DNA of 64,000 nucleotides from Leptotrichia sp. oral taxon 215 str. W9775 (GTDB lineage: Bacteria; Fusobacteriota; Fusobacteriia; Fusobacteriales; Leptotrichiaceae): contig NZ_KI272838.1 of NCBI RefSeq assembly GCF_000469505.1, forward strand, positions 1 to 64,000. Reading direction: 5' to 3'. The notes below the pieces were generated by a model, which searched no databases, had not been told where the DNA came from, and was given only the letters and a program-made list of their open reading frames with translations. Each line of letters opens with the position of its first letter. The first letter of the stretch is position 1. Position numbers and translations under genes: made by a program. Positions 17,702 to 27,225 of this stretch are shown piece after piece.

Positions 17702-18118
17702 TTATTTCAATGTATCAAGATATTTCTGAAGTATTATTGAAGCTGCAACCATATCCACTACTTTTCTTCTTTCCTTACCATTTTTTTTCGAATAGTTTTT
17801 CAGATAATGCTCAGCTTCTGTTGTTGTATATCTTTCATCTACAGTAATTACTTCAATTCTTTCTATTTTTTCCTTCATTTCAGAAATGAATTTTTCCACC
17901 TTTTCAGCTTGGATATTTTTAGTACCATCCAGACTTTTCGGCATTCCTACTACAATTTTCCTAGTTCCTTCATCAGAAAGTATTTCCTTTATTCTTTCTA
18001 TAGGATCTGTAACATTCCTGTCAATTACTTCAAGGGCAGTCGCAAGAATTCCCAGAGGATCGCATTTTGCAACTCCTATTCTGACATCTCCGACATCAAG
18101 CCCTATAAATTTTTTCAT
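17702..18118 (-). CDS. ruvX: Holliday junction resolvase-like protein YqgF/RuvX
   Basis: A 138-aa RNase H-fold protein. It opens FIGLDVGDVRIGVAKCDP, whose first Asp is the expected metal ligand, and contains VVGMPKSLDG and VDERYTT plus the C-terminal DMVAASIIL. In E. coli YqgF helps 16S rRNA 5' maturation, and related proteins resolve Holliday junctions. I use the ATG at 18118, with a GAGAGG box upstream; the open frame runs 11 codons further without support. alaS is 40 bp upstream, a common pairing. Confidence 0.9.
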   Translation of the reverse strand: MKKFIGLDVGDVRIGVAKCDPLGILATALEVIDRNVTDPIERIKEILSDEGTRKIVVGMPKSLDGTKNIQAEKVEKFISEMKEKIERIEVITVDERYTTTEAEHYLKNYSKKNGKERRKVVDMVAASIILQKYLDTLK

Positions 18119-18158
18119 TATAAATATCCTCTCATTTTCCTCTAATGACATAAATAAA

Positions 18159-20771
18159 TTAAGATAACTGTGAAGTTATGTATTCAAAGGCTTTTTCGAC
18201 TGCCTGTTCTACAGCATTTCCGTCTTTTCCACCCGCCTGAGCAAAATCAGGTCTTCCTCCACCGTTTCCTCCTGTAACTTGTGCGGCAACCTTTACAATC
18301 TCTCCTGCTTTTACTTTAGAAACAAGGTCTTTAGTAACTCCAGCTACAAATATGGCTTTTTCATTGTTTGAACCAAGTACAATTATTCCACTTTGAAGTT
18401 TTTCTTTTCCTCTGTCCACTATTTCCTTAAGTTCATCAATACTCTTATCTTTAAATGAAACCTTTAATACTTTGATTCCATTTACAGTATCAATATTTTC
18501 AAACAGTTCATTTATTTCATATTTTACAAGTTTTGTCTGCAGCTGCTCATATGACTTAATAATAGCCTTCGCATCTGAAATATATTTTTCTACAATATCC
18601 ACTACATTTTTTTCATCAGTTTTAAGCATACCTGCTATTCTGTCCAGTTTTCCTTCCAGCTTATTTACATATTCTAAGCTTTTATGTCCTGTAGTTGCAG
18701 TTATTCTACGTGTTCCTGAAGCTATTCCACTTTCTGATTCAATATTGAAAAGTCCAATTTCTCCAGTTGATTTTACGTGGGCTCCTCCACATAGTTCTAT
18801 TGAAAACTCAGGAATTTCAACTACTCTTACAACATCTCCATACTTATCTGAGAACAGTGCCATTGCTCCTCTGTTTTTTGCATCCTGAATATTTTCATAA
18901 CCTATTTTTACTGGAATATTTGCAAGAATTATATTATTTGCTTCTTTTTCAATTTCTTCCAGTACTTCCTTTGAAATAGGTTCATAATGTGAAAAGTCAA
19001 ATCTCAATCTTTCATTGTCAACTAGCGATCCTGACTGTTCTACATGTGTTCCAAGTTTTTCCCTTAAAACTTTATGTAATATATGTGTTGCAGTGTGATT
19101 TCTCTGGATATCTTTTCTTCTTAAAACATCTATTTCCAATTTCACTTCTCTTCCAACTTCAGGTACAATGCCTTTTTCCACTTCAACCTGGTGAACAAAT
19201 ACATCTTTTTTCTTTGCAACTCCAACTACTTTTCCAGTAAATTCTCCAGATATTACTGTTCCTGTATCAGAAACTTGTCCTCCAGACTCAGCATAAAATG
19301 GAGTTCTGTCAAATATCATTTCATATCCGCTAATTCCGTCACTTTTTGAAACATATAGGACTTTTCCTGTATCTTCAAATTTTTCATAACCTACAAACTC
19401 TGTCTTACCATGTTTTTCAAAGAATTCATCAATAAATTCATCCTTTATCATATCAGAAATTGTAGTTCTGCTGTCTTTTGATCTCTGAACCTGTCCGGCA
19501 AGCTTTTTCTCAAATTCTTCTTCTGATACTTCCATCCCCTGCGTTTCAACAATCAGTTTTGTCAATTCAAATGGGAATCCAAACGTATCATACAATTTAA
19601 ATGAAACATCTGATGAAAGCTCCCTTTTATTCTCATCTTTAAGTTTAACAATTTCGCTTTCAAGCAGTTCTGTTCCATTTTTCAATGTATTTGAGAATCT
19701 TTCTTCTTCTATTTTTACTACTTTTTCTATGTATTCTGCCTTTTCAACAAGTTCAGGATAACCTTCCTTCATTGTTTCCACAACATATGAAACCAGCTTA
19801 TGAAGGAATATATCTTCCTTTTCAAAAACCTTTCCTTTAGCCGCACTTCCTGCACCAAAAGCTCTTCTTATTATTTTTCTCAGTATATATCCTCTTCCTT
19901 CATTTGAAGGCAGAACTCCGTCACTTATAAGGAATACTGATGCTCTTATATGATCTGCTATTATTTTTACTGTTTCATCAAAATCTTCTTTTTTTATTTC
20001 AAGTATTTTTTCAATTCCCTGTATTATCGGCATAAACAAATCTGTCTCAAAATTTGTTTTCTTATTTTGAATAACTGAAGCTATTCTTTCAATTCCTGCA
20101 CCTGTATCTATATTTTTTTCAGGAAGTGGTACAAGCGTACCGTCTTCAAGTCTATTCCATTCTGTAAACACAAGGTTCCATATTTCAAGGAATCTGTCCC
20201 CTTCATCTCCAGGCTTTGAGTTTATTTCTTCATTATTTTTACCCATATTCTGAGTATCATAATATATTTCACTACATGGACCGCATGATCCGACAGGCCC
20301 TGCCGCCCACCAGTTATCATCTTCACCAAGTCTTACAAGTCTTTCCTTAGGTACTCCTATTTCTTCATTCCATATTCTGTACGCTTCATCATCTGTTTCA
20401 AAAACAGAAACCCATAATCTTTCCTTATCCAGTTTAAGTACTTCTGTTATATATTCCCACGACCATTCTATCGCTTCTTTTTTAAAGTAATCTCCAAACG
20501 AGAAATTTCCCAGCATTTCAAAAAATGTATGGTGTCTAGGTGTTCTCCCTACATTCTCAAGATCATTTGTTCTTATACACTTCTGATAAGTTGTAATCCT
20601 CTTAAAAGGTGCTTCCTTTTCACCTAGAAAAAACGGTTTAAAAGGAACCATTCCTGCAACTGTAAGCAATAAACTTTTATCATCAGGTATAAGTGATGCA
20701 CTTTCAAAATGTTTATGTTCTTTAGATTTAAAGAAATCTACAAAACTTTTTCTTAATTCATTTCCTGTCAT
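18159..20771 (-). CDS. alaS: Alanine-tRNA ligase
   Basis: An 870-aa class IIc synthetase. The aminoacylation core is at 1-240 (ELRKSFVDFFKSKEHKH, RTPRHHTFFEMLGNFSFGDYF), followed by the tRNA-binding helical region. The editing domain holds HTATHILHKVL and the later CGGAH, which together bind zinc for hydrolysis of Ser- and Gly-tRNA-Ala. The C-Ala oligomerisation domain ends GGNGGGRPDFAQAGG. All parts are intact and the length is normal. It probably heads the unit alaS-ruvX-secDF, because about 100 bp lie between it and lptB. Confidence 0.97.
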   Translation of the reverse strand: MTGNELRKSFVDFFKSKEHKHFESASLIPDDKSLLLTVAGMVPFKPFFLGEKEAPFKRITTYQKCIRTNDLENVGRTPRHHTFFEMLGNFSFGDYFKKEAIEWSWEYITEVLKLDKERLWVSVFETDDEAYRIWNEEIGVPKERLVRLGEDDNWWAAGPVGSCGPCSEIYYDTQNMGKNNEEINSKPGDEGDRFLEIWNLVFTEWNRLEDGTLVPLPEKNIDTGAGIERIASVIQNKKTNFETDLFMPIIQGIEKILEIKKEDFDETVKIIADHIRASVFLISDGVLPSNEGRGYILRKIIRRAFGAGSAAKGKVFEKEDIFLHKLVSYVVETMKEGYPELVEKAEYIEKVVKIEEERFSNTLKNGTELLESEIVKLKDENKRELSSDVSFKLYDTFGFPFELTKLIVETQGMEVSEEEFEKKLAGQVQRSKDSRTTISDMIKDEFIDEFFEKHGKTEFVGYEKFEDTGKVLYVSKSDGISGYEMIFDRTPFYAESGGQVSDTGTVISGEFTGKVVGVAKKKDVFVHQVEVEKGIVPEVGREVKLEIDVLRRKDIQRNHTATHILHKVLREKLGTHVEQSGSLVDNERLRFDFSHYEPISKEVLEEIEKEANNIILANIPVKIGYENIQDAKNRGAMALFSDKYGDVVRVVEIPEFSIELCGGAHVKSTGEIGLFNIESESGIASGTRRITATTGHKSLEYVNKLEGKLDRIAGMLKTDEKNVVDIVEKYISDAKAIIKSYEQLQTKLVKYEINELFENIDTVNGIKVLKVSFKDKSIDELKEIVDRGKEKLQSGIIVLGSNNEKAIFVAGVTKDLVSKVKAGEIVKVAAQVTGGNGGGRPDFAQAGGKDGNAVEQAVEKAFEYITSQLS

Positions 20772-20870
20772 TTCATTTCCTCTCTTTTAATTATAATTTT
20801 CTATAATTTATTTTATTATTTTAAAATCATCATTTTCAACTAATATTATTTCCTTATTATTAATCAATTT

Positions 20871-21605
20871 CTAATCCAGTTTAAAATTATCCCCTAAATA
20901 AACTTTTCTTGCAGTTTCATTATTTGCAATTTCCTGGCCTGTACCTGCAATCAGTATAGTACCTTCAGCCATGATGTAGGCTCTTTCAGTTATTCTCAGA
21001 GTTTCTCTTACGTTATGGTCTGTTATCAGTATTCCAAGGCCTCTTTCCTTTAACTGCATGATTATATTCTGAATATCCTCAACTGCAATAGGGTCAACCC
21101 CTGCAAAAGGCTCATCCAGAAGGATAAAATCAGGATTAGTGGAAATCGTTCTGGCAATTTCCACCCTTCTTCTTTCCCCTCCTGAAAGGGCATATCCTAA
21201 ACTTTTTGCTACATGGGAAAGTTTAAATTCTTCTATAAGATTATTCATTGTTTCTATTCTTTCCTTTTTAGGAATTCCACGCATTTCCAAAACTGAAACT
21301 ATATTTTCCTCAACAGTAAGATTTCTGAACACTGAAGCTTCCTGAGGAAGATATCCCAGTCCAAGCCTAGCCCTCTTGTACATTGGAAAATTCGTAATAT
21401 CTTCTCCATTGTATAGTACTCTTCCGTTGTTTGGCTTTACAATTCCAGTTATCATGTAAAATGTCGTTGTTTTTCCTGCACCGTTTGGTCCAAGAAGTCC
21501 TACAACCTCACCTTTTTCCATGCTTAAGCTGACACTTTTAACAACTTCCCTGTTTTTATATATTTTTTTCAAACTGTCAGCCTCTATATTAATTTTTCTA
21601 CTCAT
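20871..21605 (-). CDS. lptB: LPS export ABC transporter ATPase LptB
   Basis: A 244-aa ABC ATPase that powers LptFG. Walker A is GPNGAGKTTT, the signature LSGGERRR, Walker B FILLDEPFAGVDP and the switch histidine is in ITDHNVRE. The GVDP and LGYLPQEASVF wording is characteristic of LptB and its close relatives. Its permeases are about 8-10 kb downstream with alr, so the export machine is encoded in two separate loci in this window. It follows the LptC/LptA-like gene by 48 bp. Confidence 0.93.
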   Translation of the reverse strand: MSRKINIEADSLKKIYKNREVVKSVSLSMEKGEVVGLLGPNGAGKTTTFYMITGIVKPNNGRVLYNGEDITNFPMYKRARLGLGYLPQEASVFRNLTVEENIVSVLEMRGIPKKERIETMNNLIEEFKLSHVAKSLGYALSGGERRRVEIARTISTNPDFILLDEPFAGVDPIAVEDIQNIIMQLKERGLGILITDHNVRETLRITERAYIMAEGTILIAGTGQEIANNETARKVYLGDNFKLD

Positions 21606-21653
21606 TGTAATATAACAGCTCCTAATTATTTATTTTTAATTACCCACAGCTAA

Positions 21654-24029
21654 TTAATACTGTTTTCTGTATTCTGTACCCTTATAATTCAGGATAGCAG
21701 TCAATCCTTTTGCTCCCGTTGCATTTTGTACCCTGTTTCCACCTGACATCCATACTATTGGCACATCAATTGTTCCTTTTCCTATATCCACCCTTACGGA
21801 AGAAGGAAGATTTTTACCTGTTTCAGGTACATAAATATTTCTGGCAGCTCTTTCCAGCATTTCCCTAGTTGTTTCCACAGGAATAGTCACATTGAAACTT
21901 TTCTCCCTGGAATCATTTCCTGCTTTAGCCACAGCCTTCAATACAACTGACTTATTACCTCCACCTAAAAACTGTTTATTTATTTTCCCGGTTACTGCCA
22001 GGAATGATGGATTTGAAGTTGTCCATCTTACTGTAACAGGAACTCCGTTTGACGCAGTCATTGTCTTAGGAAGATGTATTTTGCCATTGTTATTTACTTC
22101 ATTTTGTGAAACAGAAAGCTTATTTATAACTTCTTCTACAGCTGCTACATTTTTAGGATCTGATTTTCCTTGGGAAGAAGCGGCATTTCCATCTTGTACA
22201 TGATATTGCATTTTTATATTTCCGCTATTTTCAAGCACTCTTTTATCAATATCATACATTGCATTATTAGAAGAAATCTTTGTTTTTCCCTGATAAGTAA
22301 TAACTTTACCATTTAAGTTTATCTTTTTTTCCTTCATGTAAACTGTTGCTTTATCTGCACTTGTATTCAAATTTGCAAATTGTGGGAGCTTACTTACAAT
22401 TTTTACATTTTTCTCAGCATGCCCTTCTTCTTTATTTAAATCCAGATACAGAAAATTCGAAGTCATTTGTGTATCATTTCTGAAGTCAAGTTTAACTCCG
22501 TCCCTTGCAAGAACCAGATTTTTTCCGGTATCAATTTCATTATATTGGGAAGTCAGGTTTACTTCCTTGTATCTCATATGTACATTTTCCTTAATTTCAC
22601 TTCTTGTAACACTCATATCCTTATTGTTGTGGGAAATGAAATATATTTTTGCAGTATTTCCTCTAAAGTGAACAGCTTCAGATTCAACAAGCTTTGTAGG
22701 ATTCGTTGCAAAATTCTTTACATTTCCTCTTATTTTACCATTTACATTTCCATCAAATCTGAATTCCTTCTTTTCAAAACTTCCTTCTCCAGTATCAGAT
22801 GTTATTTTATCCCCCTGTACACTTGTCATGACCATTTTATTTGAAAATATATTTTTAGCTATGGTATTCATATGACCATTATCCCCTGCAACTGTGAAGT
22901 TCTGCTTTGTTACAGCAAACTTGCTGTTAAAAGTTGCATCTCCTGTTTTAAACAGATACACAAGGCTTGTACCTTCCATATGATAGTCTTCATAATTCAT
23001 TGTATAGAATTCATTTGTAGTCAATGTTTCATTCGCCAAATCATAGACACCGCTTCTAAATGTACCTGTAGTCGATCTTGGAAGATAATTGAACCTACCA
23101 TTTCCATCGGCATTTACTATTTTTTTAACTTCATCATAAAATACATGATTTGCAGAAACTTTAAGATCTTTTCCTGAATAATTTACATTTCCTGTTGCAT
23201 CAACCTGTTTCTGCTTTACAAAGTATTTTGCACTGTTTCCAGTAATTGTTGCGTTCTTACCTACATAATGTACATTCCCGTCAGCATGTATTTCTTCAGA
23301 TTGCATATAATATGTTGCCTTATCTGCACTTATGTTACTTTCAGCATCATTATACTTTACATTTCCTTCGGCATTTATTACTTCAGGCTGCATATAATAC
23401 GTTGCCTTATTTGCCGTAATGGTTACCTTATCATCTTTGTAGCTTACATTTCCTTCACCTGTGGCAACTTTATTTACATCGTTATAAGTTACCTTGTCTG
23501 ATTTAAGTTCCCTTTTCTTTTCAGTTTCCTTGTAAATTACATTTCCTGTCGCAGTCAGCTCCTGAAATGCCGTTGTTGTTTCCAGCTTATCAGATTCCAT
23601 TTCAGTCTTATCAACATTGTTCAGTATCTTCGTCCTTGTTTCTGAGATTATCTTATCTCCCTCTTTTTTGTAATCCACCTTTTCAGTATACAAATTCCAT
23701 TTGTTATCCTTTGTACTTCCTACAACTTTTCCAGTTAATGTTATATCTGAAGTTTCAGTGTTTATTTCCCCTTCTTTTCCAGATATTAGCATTTCCTTCT
23801 TGGTCAGATCAACAATAACATTTTTAAATTTTATTATTTTATCGCCATCGGAACCTATCTGTTCATCTGCGTAAATAATCGCATCATCCTTCAGTTTGTA
23901 CACTACTTTTTTTGCCTTCATCTCTTTTTTCATCTGATCTGCAGGCGAATCTATTTTCTTAAAAAATACAGCATAAAGAAAATATATCAGGACAGCCAGC
24001 AGACCTCCATAGGCTATTTTTTTCCACAT
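21654..24029 (-). CDS. Giant LptC/LptA-like periplasmic LPS-transport protein with Ig-like tail
   Basis: A 791-aa protein. One N-terminal membrane anchor (about 5-24) is followed by an LptC-like strand region and then by many OstA/LptA-type repeats of the form ATYYMQ..I.A.GNV.Y.., clearest from about 180 to 330 and again later. Such repeats stack as a beta-jellyroll groove that carries lipopolysaccharide across the periplasm. The last about 170 residues differ, with RWTTSNPSFLAVTGKIN and a second related block, as in bacterial Ig-like domains. E. coli LptC is about 190 aa and LptA about 185 aa, so this looks like a fusion or repeat expansion covering both jobs. The start overlaps mutS by one base. 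Confidence 0.75.
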   Translation of the reverse strand: MWKKIAYGGLLAVLIYFLYAVFFKKIDSPADQMKKEMKAKKVVYKLKDDAIIYADEQIGSDGDKIIKFKNVIVDLTKKEMLISGKEGEINTETSDITLTGKVVGSTKDNKWNLYTEKVDYKKEGDKIISETRTKILNNVDKTEMESDKLETTTAFQELTATGNVIYKETEKKRELKSDKVTYNDVNKVATGEGNVSYKDDKVTITANKATYYMQPEVINAEGNVKYNDAESNISADKATYYMQSEEIHADGNVHYVGKNATITGNSAKYFVKQKQVDATGNVNYSGKDLKVSANHVFYDEVKKIVNADGNGRFNYLPRSTTGTFRSGVYDLANETLTTNEFYTMNYEDYHMEGTSLVYLFKTGDATFNSKFAVTKQNFTVAGDNGHMNTIAKNIFSNKMVMTSVQGDKITSDTGEGSFEKKEFRFDGNVNGKIRGNVKNFATNPTKLVESEAVHFRGNTAKIYFISHNNKDMSVTRSEIKENVHMRYKEVNLTSQYNEIDTGKNLVLARDGVKLDFRNDTQMTSNFLYLDLNKEEGHAEKNVKIVSKLPQFANLNTSADKATVYMKEKKINLNGKVITYQGKTKISSNNAMYDIDKRVLENSGNIKMQYHVQDGNAASSQGKSDPKNVAAVEEVINKLSVSQNEVNNNGKIHLPKTMTASNGVPVTVRWTTSNPSFLAVTGKINKQFLGGGNKSVVLKAVAKAGNDSREKSFNVTIPVETTREMLERAARNIYVPETGKNLPSSVRVDIGKGTIDVPIVWMSGGNRVQNATGAKGLTAILNYKGTEYRKQY

Positions 24030-26659
24030 TATTTTTTCTCCTCTAATTTAGCTTTTATTTCAGATAAAAATTTTAATGCTTCCATAGGAGTAATATTATT
24101 TATATCTTTATTTTCAATATCAAATATTACTTCATCTATTTTCTCATCTCTTTCATTTTCAACCACATCTATCGTTTTTTCTTCATATTCCCTGTCAATT
24201 TCAGCAATCTGACCAAAAAGAGAAAGCTGTTTTACATTTATAGTCTTTTCAATCAGTTCCTTACGCTGTTCTAATCTATGCAGTATTTCCCTGCTTTCCT
24301 TCAATATTTCCTTAGGCAGTCCCGCCAGTTTCGCCACTTCTATACCGTAAGACCTGTCAGCTCCACCTTTTATAATATTTCTCAGGAACATTACTTTTCC
24401 ATTTTTTTCCTTTACTTCAATCCGATAATTCACAATATTTTCAAACTTATTTTCCAGATCAGTCAGTTCATGATAATGGGTTGCAAATATTGTCTTTGCC
24501 TTTATTTTTTCATGTAGATATTCTGAAATGGCCGTTGCGATTGAAACTCCGTCAAACGTAGAAGTTCCTCTTCCTACTTCATCCAGTATAATCAAGCTTT
24601 TTTCAGTGGCATTGTTTATAATGTTAGAAACTTCACTCATTTCCACCATAAATGTACTCTGCCCTGAAAGTATGTCATCTGATGCTCCTATCCTTGTGAG
24701 ATATTTATCCACAACCGAAAGTTTTGCTTCCTTTGCAGGAACATATGAGCCAATCTGAGCCATTATTGAAATAAGTGCAACCTGTTTCATATAAGTGGAT
24801 TTTCCAGACATATTTGGTCCCGTCAGGACTACAAATTTTTCTTTTTCTGAAAGTACAGTGTCATTTGATACAAAATCTCCTCTTCCAATGAGTTTTTCTA
24901 CCACCGGATGTCTTCCTTCAATTATTTTCATATCAAATCCATTACTTATTTCAGGTCTCACATATCCATTTTCTATCGCTGCAGTAGCAAAGGAAATCAT
25001 CACATCAAGATAAGCAAGCTTTTCAGCAAGTCTTATCAGAAGGGACTTATGTTCCTTTATTTTCCCGCTTATTTCCTTGAACAGATAGTATTCCATGTCC
25101 TCTATTTTAGCCTTGGAATTTATAATTGTATCTTCATATTTCTTCAGCTCAGGAGTTACAAATCTCTCAGCATTTGATAGAGTCTGCTTTCTTATGTATG
25201 TTTCAGGCACCATATCCAGATTGGATTTAGTAATTTCAATAAAGTAACCAAATACCTTATTGTACTTTATCTTCATATTTTTAATTCCAGTAGCTTCCCT
25301 TTCCCTTCCTTCTATTTCCAAAAGAAAATCCTTACCTGAATTCATAATATGATAGATTTCATCCAGTTCACTGCTGTATCCTCTTTTTATCATTCCACCT
25401 TCCCTTACTGAAAAAGGTGCGTCCTCAACTATTCCTGTATCAATAAGTTTATATATATCAATCAAAACCTGAATTTCTATATCCTTGAAAAATTCAGTAT
25501 TTCTAAGTATTTCCATTATTTCAATTGCTGACTTCACAGTATTTTTAAGTGCTGTCAAGTCTTTCCCATTTTCATTCCCAAAAACTATTTTCCCTGAAAG
25601 CCTTTCCAGGTCATAGACATTTTCAAGTTTTTCCTTTATGTCTTCCCGTATAAGTATATTGTCAATAAAATACTGCACATCCTGCTGTCTTTTTAAAATT
25701 TTCTCTACATCCAGTAGAGGATTGTTTATATATTTTTTAAGAAGTCTTGTCCCCATTGAAGACTTACATCTGTCAAGAACCCATAAAAGCGATCCAAATA
25801 CAGTTTTTTCACGCTGGTTTTTAATAAGCTCCAGATTTCTTGCTGTAATGGAATTAATTTCAGCATAATTTGACACATTCAGATACTCTATCTTTTCCAC
25901 TGTAAGCTCATTTTCAATCTGCATTGTCAGTATGTAGTCAAGTGCCATTGCACCAGCTTCAATTACTGCCTTCCTGTTTTTTATTCCATAGCTTTCAAGC
26001 GAAACTACTCCAAAATAGTCTGTCAGAAATTTTTCCGAATCTCTGACTTTATTTACACATGTAACTGTTGCATTATTTTTTCTTGCATAATCCTCCAGTA
26101 TTCCTTTTGCTGTTTCATAAAAGGAAGATGTCACAAGTATTTCCTTAGGTTCTATTTTATTAAGTTCGTTTATCACTCCCGAACATTCTTTATCACTTTC
26201 TATTTCTGTTACTTTAAATTCCCCTGTTGTAATATCTATGTATGCAATTCCTGTTTTTTCTTCTGCAATTCTTATACTCATCAGATAATTATTACTCTTT
26301 GCATCAAGCGTATCCACATCAATAACTGTTCCAGGAGTTATTATCTTTGTAACTTCCCTTTTAACAATTCCTTTTGCAGTCTTAGGATCTTCCACCTGTT
26401 CACATATTGCTATTTTATATCCCTTTGAAACTAATTTTGATATATACGAATTTGCAGAGTGATACGGAACTCCTGCAAGAGGCACATCCATATCCTTTTC
26501 CTTATTTCTGGAAGTAAGCGTCAATCCAAGTTCTTTTGAAGCTTTTACTGCATCATCAAAAAACATTTCATAGAAATCTCCTAACCTGAAAAACAATATG
26601 GAGTCTTCATGTTCTGACTTTATTTCCTTATATTGCTTCATTAACGGTGTCTCCGCCAT
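24029..26659 (-). CDS. mutS: DNA mismatch repair ATPase MutS
   Basis: An 876-aa protein. Domain I opens TPLMKQYKEIK and has the mismatch-contact motif FYEMF near residue 30. The lever and clamp regions follow, then the ATPase with TGPNMSGKSTYMKQ (Walker A), DEVGRGTSTFDG (Walker B) and THYHEL. It is full length for MutS1, with a C-terminal helical tail. The gene has its own promoter, and its stop codon overlaps the start of the LptC/LptA-like gene, so repair and envelope genes appear to be co-transcribed. Confidence 0.97.
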   Translation of the reverse strand: MAETPLMKQYKEIKSEHEDSILFFRLGDFYEMFFDDAVKASKELGLTLTSRNKEKDMDVPLAGVPYHSANSYISKLVSKGYKIAICEQVEDPKTAKGIVKREVTKIITPGTVIDVDTLDAKSNNYLMSIRIAEEKTGIAYIDITTGEFKVTEIESDKECSGVINELNKIEPKEILVTSSFYETAKGILEDYARKNNATVTCVNKVRDSEKFLTDYFGVVSLESYGIKNRKAVIEAGAMALDYILTMQIENELTVEKIEYLNVSNYAEINSITARNLELIKNQREKTVFGSLLWVLDRCKSSMGTRLLKKYINNPLLDVEKILKRQQDVQYFIDNILIREDIKEKLENVYDLERLSGKIVFGNENGKDLTALKNTVKSAIEIMEILRNTEFFKDIEIQVLIDIYKLIDTGIVEDAPFSVREGGMIKRGYSSELDEIYHIMNSGKDFLLEIEGREREATGIKNMKIKYNKVFGYFIEITKSNLDMVPETYIRKQTLSNAERFVTPELKKYEDTIINSKAKIEDMEYYLFKEISGKIKEHKSLLIRLAEKLAYLDVMISFATAAIENGYVRPEISNGFDMKIIEGRHPVVEKLIGRGDFVSNDTVLSEKEKFVVLTGPNMSGKSTYMKQVALISIMAQIGSYVPAKEAKLSVVDKYLTRIGASDDILSGQSTFMVEMSEVSNIINNATEKSLIILDEVGRGTSTFDGVSIATAISEYLHEKIKAKTIFATHYHELTDLENKFENIVNYRIEVKEKNGKVMFLRNIIKGGADRSYGIEVAKLAGLPKEILKESREILHRLEQRKELIEKTINVKQLSLFGQIAEIDREYEEKTIDVVENERDEKIDEVIFDIENKDINNITPMEALKFLSEIKAKLEEKK

Positions 26660-26698
26660 TTATTTATACCTCTGTTTCTAATTAGTCTTTTACAGATA

Positions 26699-26727
26699 AG
26701 TATATCACAATTTCTATGTTTTTTCAA
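26699..26727 (-). promoter_or_regulatory. Promoter upstream of mutS
   Basis: On the minus strand there is TTGAAA (26722-26727), an exact 17-bp spacer and TATACT (26699-26704), about 40 bp before the mutS ATG. It is a close sigma70 match and sits at the start of the mutS-lptC/A-lptB unit. Confidence 0.75.
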
Positions 26728-26841
26728 TTTGTGGAAAATTTTTTTCTTACTTTTATTTATGTGTTTTTGGATATTTATTATCTTTTTATTTCATATATTC
26801 CGTATAGCAAGAAAGTCTGTCTCAAAAAATTAGTAAGTAAT

Positions 26842-26996
26842 AAAAAACTATATTTCAAATTATTTGAAATTTTACAATGCAAAACAGAATATGAATTTAG
26901 GAAAAATCAATAGCCTTTAGGCGAATTTTGATTTTTCCTTAATGAATAAATGTTCTGTATGAGTAAAATTTTAGCAAATGAAGAAATATAGTTTTT
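26842..26996 (+). repeat. MITE-like palindromic repeat, copy 4
   Basis: This copy has ends AAAAAACTATATTTC and AAATATAGTTTTT, with the inner blocks AAATTTTACAATG, GAATTTAGGAAAAATC and ATGAGTAAAATTTTAG. A CTGTCTCAAAAAATT block lies 25 bp outside the left end, and a degenerate inverse (AATTTTTTAAGGCAGG) lies outside the right end at 27009-27028, as around copy 3. It is placed between mutS and the prophage. Confidence 0.8.
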
Positions 26997-27028
26997 CATA
27001 TTAACATTAATTTTAATTTTTTAAGGCA

Positions 27029-27186
27029 GGCTATTCAGCACTCACATAAGAATCTTTTACATTACAGGAAATAGGGAGTACTTAAAGTACTGAAAATACT
27101 GTGTTTACGTTTACCTCTTGCGTGTTAATCGTACATTATAGATTTGTGTGGATTTGATTTTATATGACAGATGTGTGTGATATACT
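27029..27186. other. Host-prophage boundary region
   Basis: About 160 bp without a gene, between the last host-type repeat and the first prophage terminator. It holds a short perfect palindrome, AGTACTTAAAGTACT, near 27080, and GT-rich sequence afterwards. The attachment site must lie here or close by if the prophage ends at this side, but the matching right-hand att copy is beyond the window, so I cannot define a core sequence. Confidence 0.4.
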
Positions 27187-27222
27187 TACAAAAAAAAACA
27201 GGGCTTTTAAAGGCCCTGTTTG
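27187..27222 (-). terminator. Intrinsic terminator at the left prophage end
   Basis: The stem AACAGGGC (27197-27204) pairs with GCCCTGTT (27213-27220) around an 8-base loop and is followed on the minus strand by about ten U residues. It lies just after the stop of the leftmost prophage gene and ends that transcript before host DNA. Confidence 0.9.
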
Positions 27223-27225
27223 TTA

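Noticed and set aside
27073..27095. Short palindrome as the phage attachment core
   Set aside because: AGTACTTAAAGTACT is in the right place, but without the other prophage end no direct repeat can be shown.
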